This document shows, piece by piece, positions 62,653 to 64,000 of a stretch of DNA of 64,000 nt; the first letter of the stretch is position 1, and each line of letters begins with the position of its first letter. Source of the DNA: a virus; the IMG/VR virus record IMGVR_UViG_3300046782_000218, positions 25,119 through 89,118 of that record. The stretch is one strand, 5' to 3'. The notes under the pieces were generated by a model that did no database searches, was not told the DNA's origin, and was given only the letters and a program-made list of their open reading frames with translations. Position numbers and translations under genes: made by a program.

Positions 62653-62692
62653 GTCGGCCCCCACCCTCGATTCGCTGCGGGTGGGGGCCGAC
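62653..62692 (-). terminator. Terminator, 14-bp stem
   Basis: GTCGGCCCCCACCC (62653-62666) pairs with 62679-62692. It follows the lipoprotein stop at 62698. Confidence 0.75.
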
Positions 62693-62697
62693 GTTGA

Positions 62698-63312
62698 TCA
62701 CGGCTTCGGAGTCGCCGTGGGGGTGGTGGCCGACTTGTTGGCCGGTGCGTCCAGCTCCGGAACGTCGGAGTAGATCTTGATGGGCTGGTTGCTCACCACG
62801 AACGGCTGGTCGGTCTCGATGAGGTTGCCGTTGGCAGTGAAGAAGAACACGCCCTTGTCGCCGCCTTCGGACGGCCCGTAGCTGCCGTCGTCGCCGATGG
62901 CGAGGTTGGTGCAGGTGGAGTGGTCGCCACCGTATCCGCAGTGCACGTTGATGTCGGTGCTCGTCATCTGGGAGCCGGTCGAGGAGACCTTGCCCTGAAT
63001 GACGTAGTAGCCGATGACCTTGTCGGTCATGCCCGCGAAGATGTAGACGTAGTTGGTGGAGCCCTTAGAGTTGTAGTAGGTCAGCCGACGCGAGAGGTTC
63101 TTGCGCTCCAGCGGGTCGGACGGTGCCTGGTTGGCGAACGGGTACGGAACCGCCCGGCTGAATTCGGTCGACTCCGTGGCCGCAAGGCCGTTCTGCACGG
63201 CCTGAGCGCTGCTGGCCTTGTGGCCGCCGCAAGCCGACAGACCGATGGTTCCGGCGATCACGAGGGCGATGGCGCTGGCAACGGTGGCCTTCTTGCGCTT
63301 GAGCGAACTCAT
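62698..63312 (-). CDS. Phage-encoded lipoprotein
   Basis: This 204-residue protein has a basic amino end, a hydrophobic signal (ASAIALVIAGTIG) and lipobox LSAC at residues 25-28, so Cys28 should be lipid-modified and the protein held outside the cell membrane. The mature part has INVHCGYGGDHSTCTNLAIGDDG (a likely disulfide) and a Thr/Pro tail. Phage lipoproteins often block superinfection; this one may too. The start follows GAGGAG. Confidence 0.8.
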   Translation of the reverse strand: MSSLKRKKATVASAIALVIAGTIGLSACGGHKASSAQAVQNGLAATESTEFSRAVPYPFANQAPSDPLERKNLSRRLTYYNSKGSTNYVYIFAGMTDKVIGYYVIQGKVSSTGSQMTSTDINVHCGYGGDHSTCTNLAIGDDGSYGPSEGGDKGVFFFTANGNLIETDQPFVVSNQPIKIYSDVPELDAPANKSATTPTATPKP

Positions 63313-63325
63313 CTGGTTGATCTCC

Positions 63326-63733
63326 TCAGTTGCTGGGGCAGTAGTCGGCGATGTTGACGCCGGTCGGAAGTCCCGAAGGAATCCACTGACGGCCGAGCAC
63401 GTTCTGCGCGTCCGCGTTGTACGTAGCCACGTCCTGTGCGCAGTTCATGACCGCACCGACCAGGTTCATTTGGTCCTGCTCGGTCGATCCCGGGGCGTTC
63501 CGGACAGCGGTAAGGGCGGCAATGTTGGACTTGTCGGCCTGCAGGCTGTTGTAGTCGCCGTTGTATACCGCCGACCAATGCTCTCGGTTCTTGGCGTTGT
63601 TCTGGTCCTTGTGGACACCCCCGGCACCTCCGATGCCGGAGAACCCGACAGTTAGGGCCCAGATGCCTACTCCGACCACCGCCAGCCCGAAAGCCGCCAG
63701 CAGCGACAATCCGATTGCCTTACCGGTACTCAT
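63326..63733 (-). CDS. Single-pass exported membrane protein
   Basis: This 135-residue protein begins MSTGKAIGLSLLAAFGLAVVGVGIWALTVGFSG, one membrane helix, then a hydrophilic outer domain with NNAKNREHWSAVYNGDYNSLQ and two cysteines (CAQDVATYN, DYCPSN) that may pair. It starts at the ATG at 63733 after GGGAG. It shares an operon with the lipoprotein, which supports a surface role. Confidence 0.7.
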   Translation of the reverse strand: MSTGKAIGLSLLAAFGLAVVGVGIWALTVGFSGIGGAGGVHKDQNNAKNREHWSAVYNGDYNSLQADKSNIAALTAVRNAPGSTEQDQMNLVGAVMNCAQDVATYNADAQNVLGRQWIPSGLPTGVNIADYCPSN

Positions 63734-63773
63734 CATATGGTCTCCCAACCAATGGAGCTTGTGTGGTGCCCCT

Positions 63774-63803
63774 GGTAAAACACACCTACGGGATACCACA
63801 CAA
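63774..63803 (-). promoter_or_regulatory. Promoter, TTGTGT-18-TTTACC
   Basis: The -10 box TTTACC is at 63774-63779 and the -35 box TTGTGT at 63798-63803. It drives the membrane-protein and lipoprotein pair. Confidence 0.7.
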
Positions 63804-63809
63804 GTGCTG

Positions 63810-63977
63810 TTATCGACCGGGCGTAGTCCACTTGGGCGGATACTGCGCGCCGTCTTGAGTCCATCGATCCGGACTGTGCGTGACCGGCGTTGGTGAGGTC
63901 GTCAGTCCTTTGACCAGCACTGAAACGCTGAAACATACAGACAGAGTCAGAAACGCCACGCTGATTTTGAGCTTCAT
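63810..63977 (-). CDS. Small membrane/secreted protein, 55 residues
   Basis: It reads MKLKISVAFLTLSVCFSVSVLVKG and LTTSPTPVTHSPDRWTQDGAQYPPKWTTPGR. The amino end is a signal or anchor helix, and the rest is proline/threonine-rich and hydrophilic. GAAAGGG precedes the ATG at 63977. It is the rightmost gene seen and belongs with the surface-protein group. Confidence 0.65.
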   Translation of the reverse strand: MKLKISVAFLTLSVCFSVSVLVKGLTTSPTPVTHSPDRWTQDGAQYPPKWTTPGR

Positions 63978-64000
63978 CACAACCCTTTCGCCAGCTTGGG

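Noticed and set aside
1-64000. Integrase, attachment site or partition genes that would mark a prophage or phage-plasmid
   Set aside because: I found no tyrosine or serine integrase, ParA or replication initiator in the window, so a temperate or plasmid state is not supported from this sequence alone.

Overview
This GC-rich window (about 60% by eye) reads as part of the genome of a long-tailed (siphovirus-type) double-stranded DNA phage of an actinobacterium, most likely Streptomyces or a relative. The evidence is a head-and-tail gene set on the minus strand, actinophage-type small genes (DUF4031, DUF669, DUF6011 and CxC/PGHDA proteins), GTG/TTG starts with GGAGG ribosome sites, and TTGYGC/TANAAT promoters. 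No integrase, DNA polymerase or primase is visible, so the genome probably continues past the window. One gene runs off the left edge.

The minus-strand genes read from right to left. At 64-60 kb are small membrane or secreted proteins, a lipoprotein and single-gene cassettes, each with its own promoter and hairpin. At 60.3-55.2 kb is a DNA-translocation module: a SpdB/DUF2637-like membrane protein, a proline-rich membrane protein and a TraB/FtsK-like ATPase with a C-terminal winged helix. This module carries about 50 copies of the word GGTCCG. A plus-strand operon of three tiny genes lies at 54.6-55.1 kb. At 54.4-48.7 kb are small DNA-binding, zinc-type and accessory genes, including a GntR-like regulator. 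At 47.8-48.6 kb a lone plus-strand gene fuses an XRE helix-turn-helix to two HNH-like domains and diverges from the promoter of the structural operon.

The structural operon (47.7-14.3 kb) holds small and large terminase, accessory zinc proteins and two large fibre-type proteins. It continues with a 1387-residue portal-MuF-zinc-ParB-Nudix fusion, a prohead protease containing an array of zinc ribbons, and the major capsid protein. Then come decoration-type proteins, connectors, the major tail protein, frameshifted tail chaperones, tape measure, hub and minor tail proteins. The lysis region (14.3-9.8 kb) has an XhlA-like membrane protein, a papain-like protease, a DUF1906/peptidoglycan-binding hydrolase and two NlpC/P60-type enzymes. 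The left part (9.7-1 kb) holds a DUF6011 protein, an HNH homing endonuclease, a Cas4/RecB-type nuclease interrupted by an intein, a SLOG protein, a Sak4-like ATPase and a DUF669 protein. Between these is a cluster of aberrant tRNA-like genes and long hairpins (3.1-4.95 kb).

The main points to follow up are the conjugation-like module with its GGTCCG arrays, the five-domain portal fusion, the concentration of zinc ribbons in structural genes, the intein at the nuclease catalytic lysine, the HTH-HNH-HNH gene beside the structural promoter, the hairpin-promoter overlaps, the leaderless genes and the unusual tRNA-like genes. All assignments come from reading the sequence and family knowledge. No database search was run.
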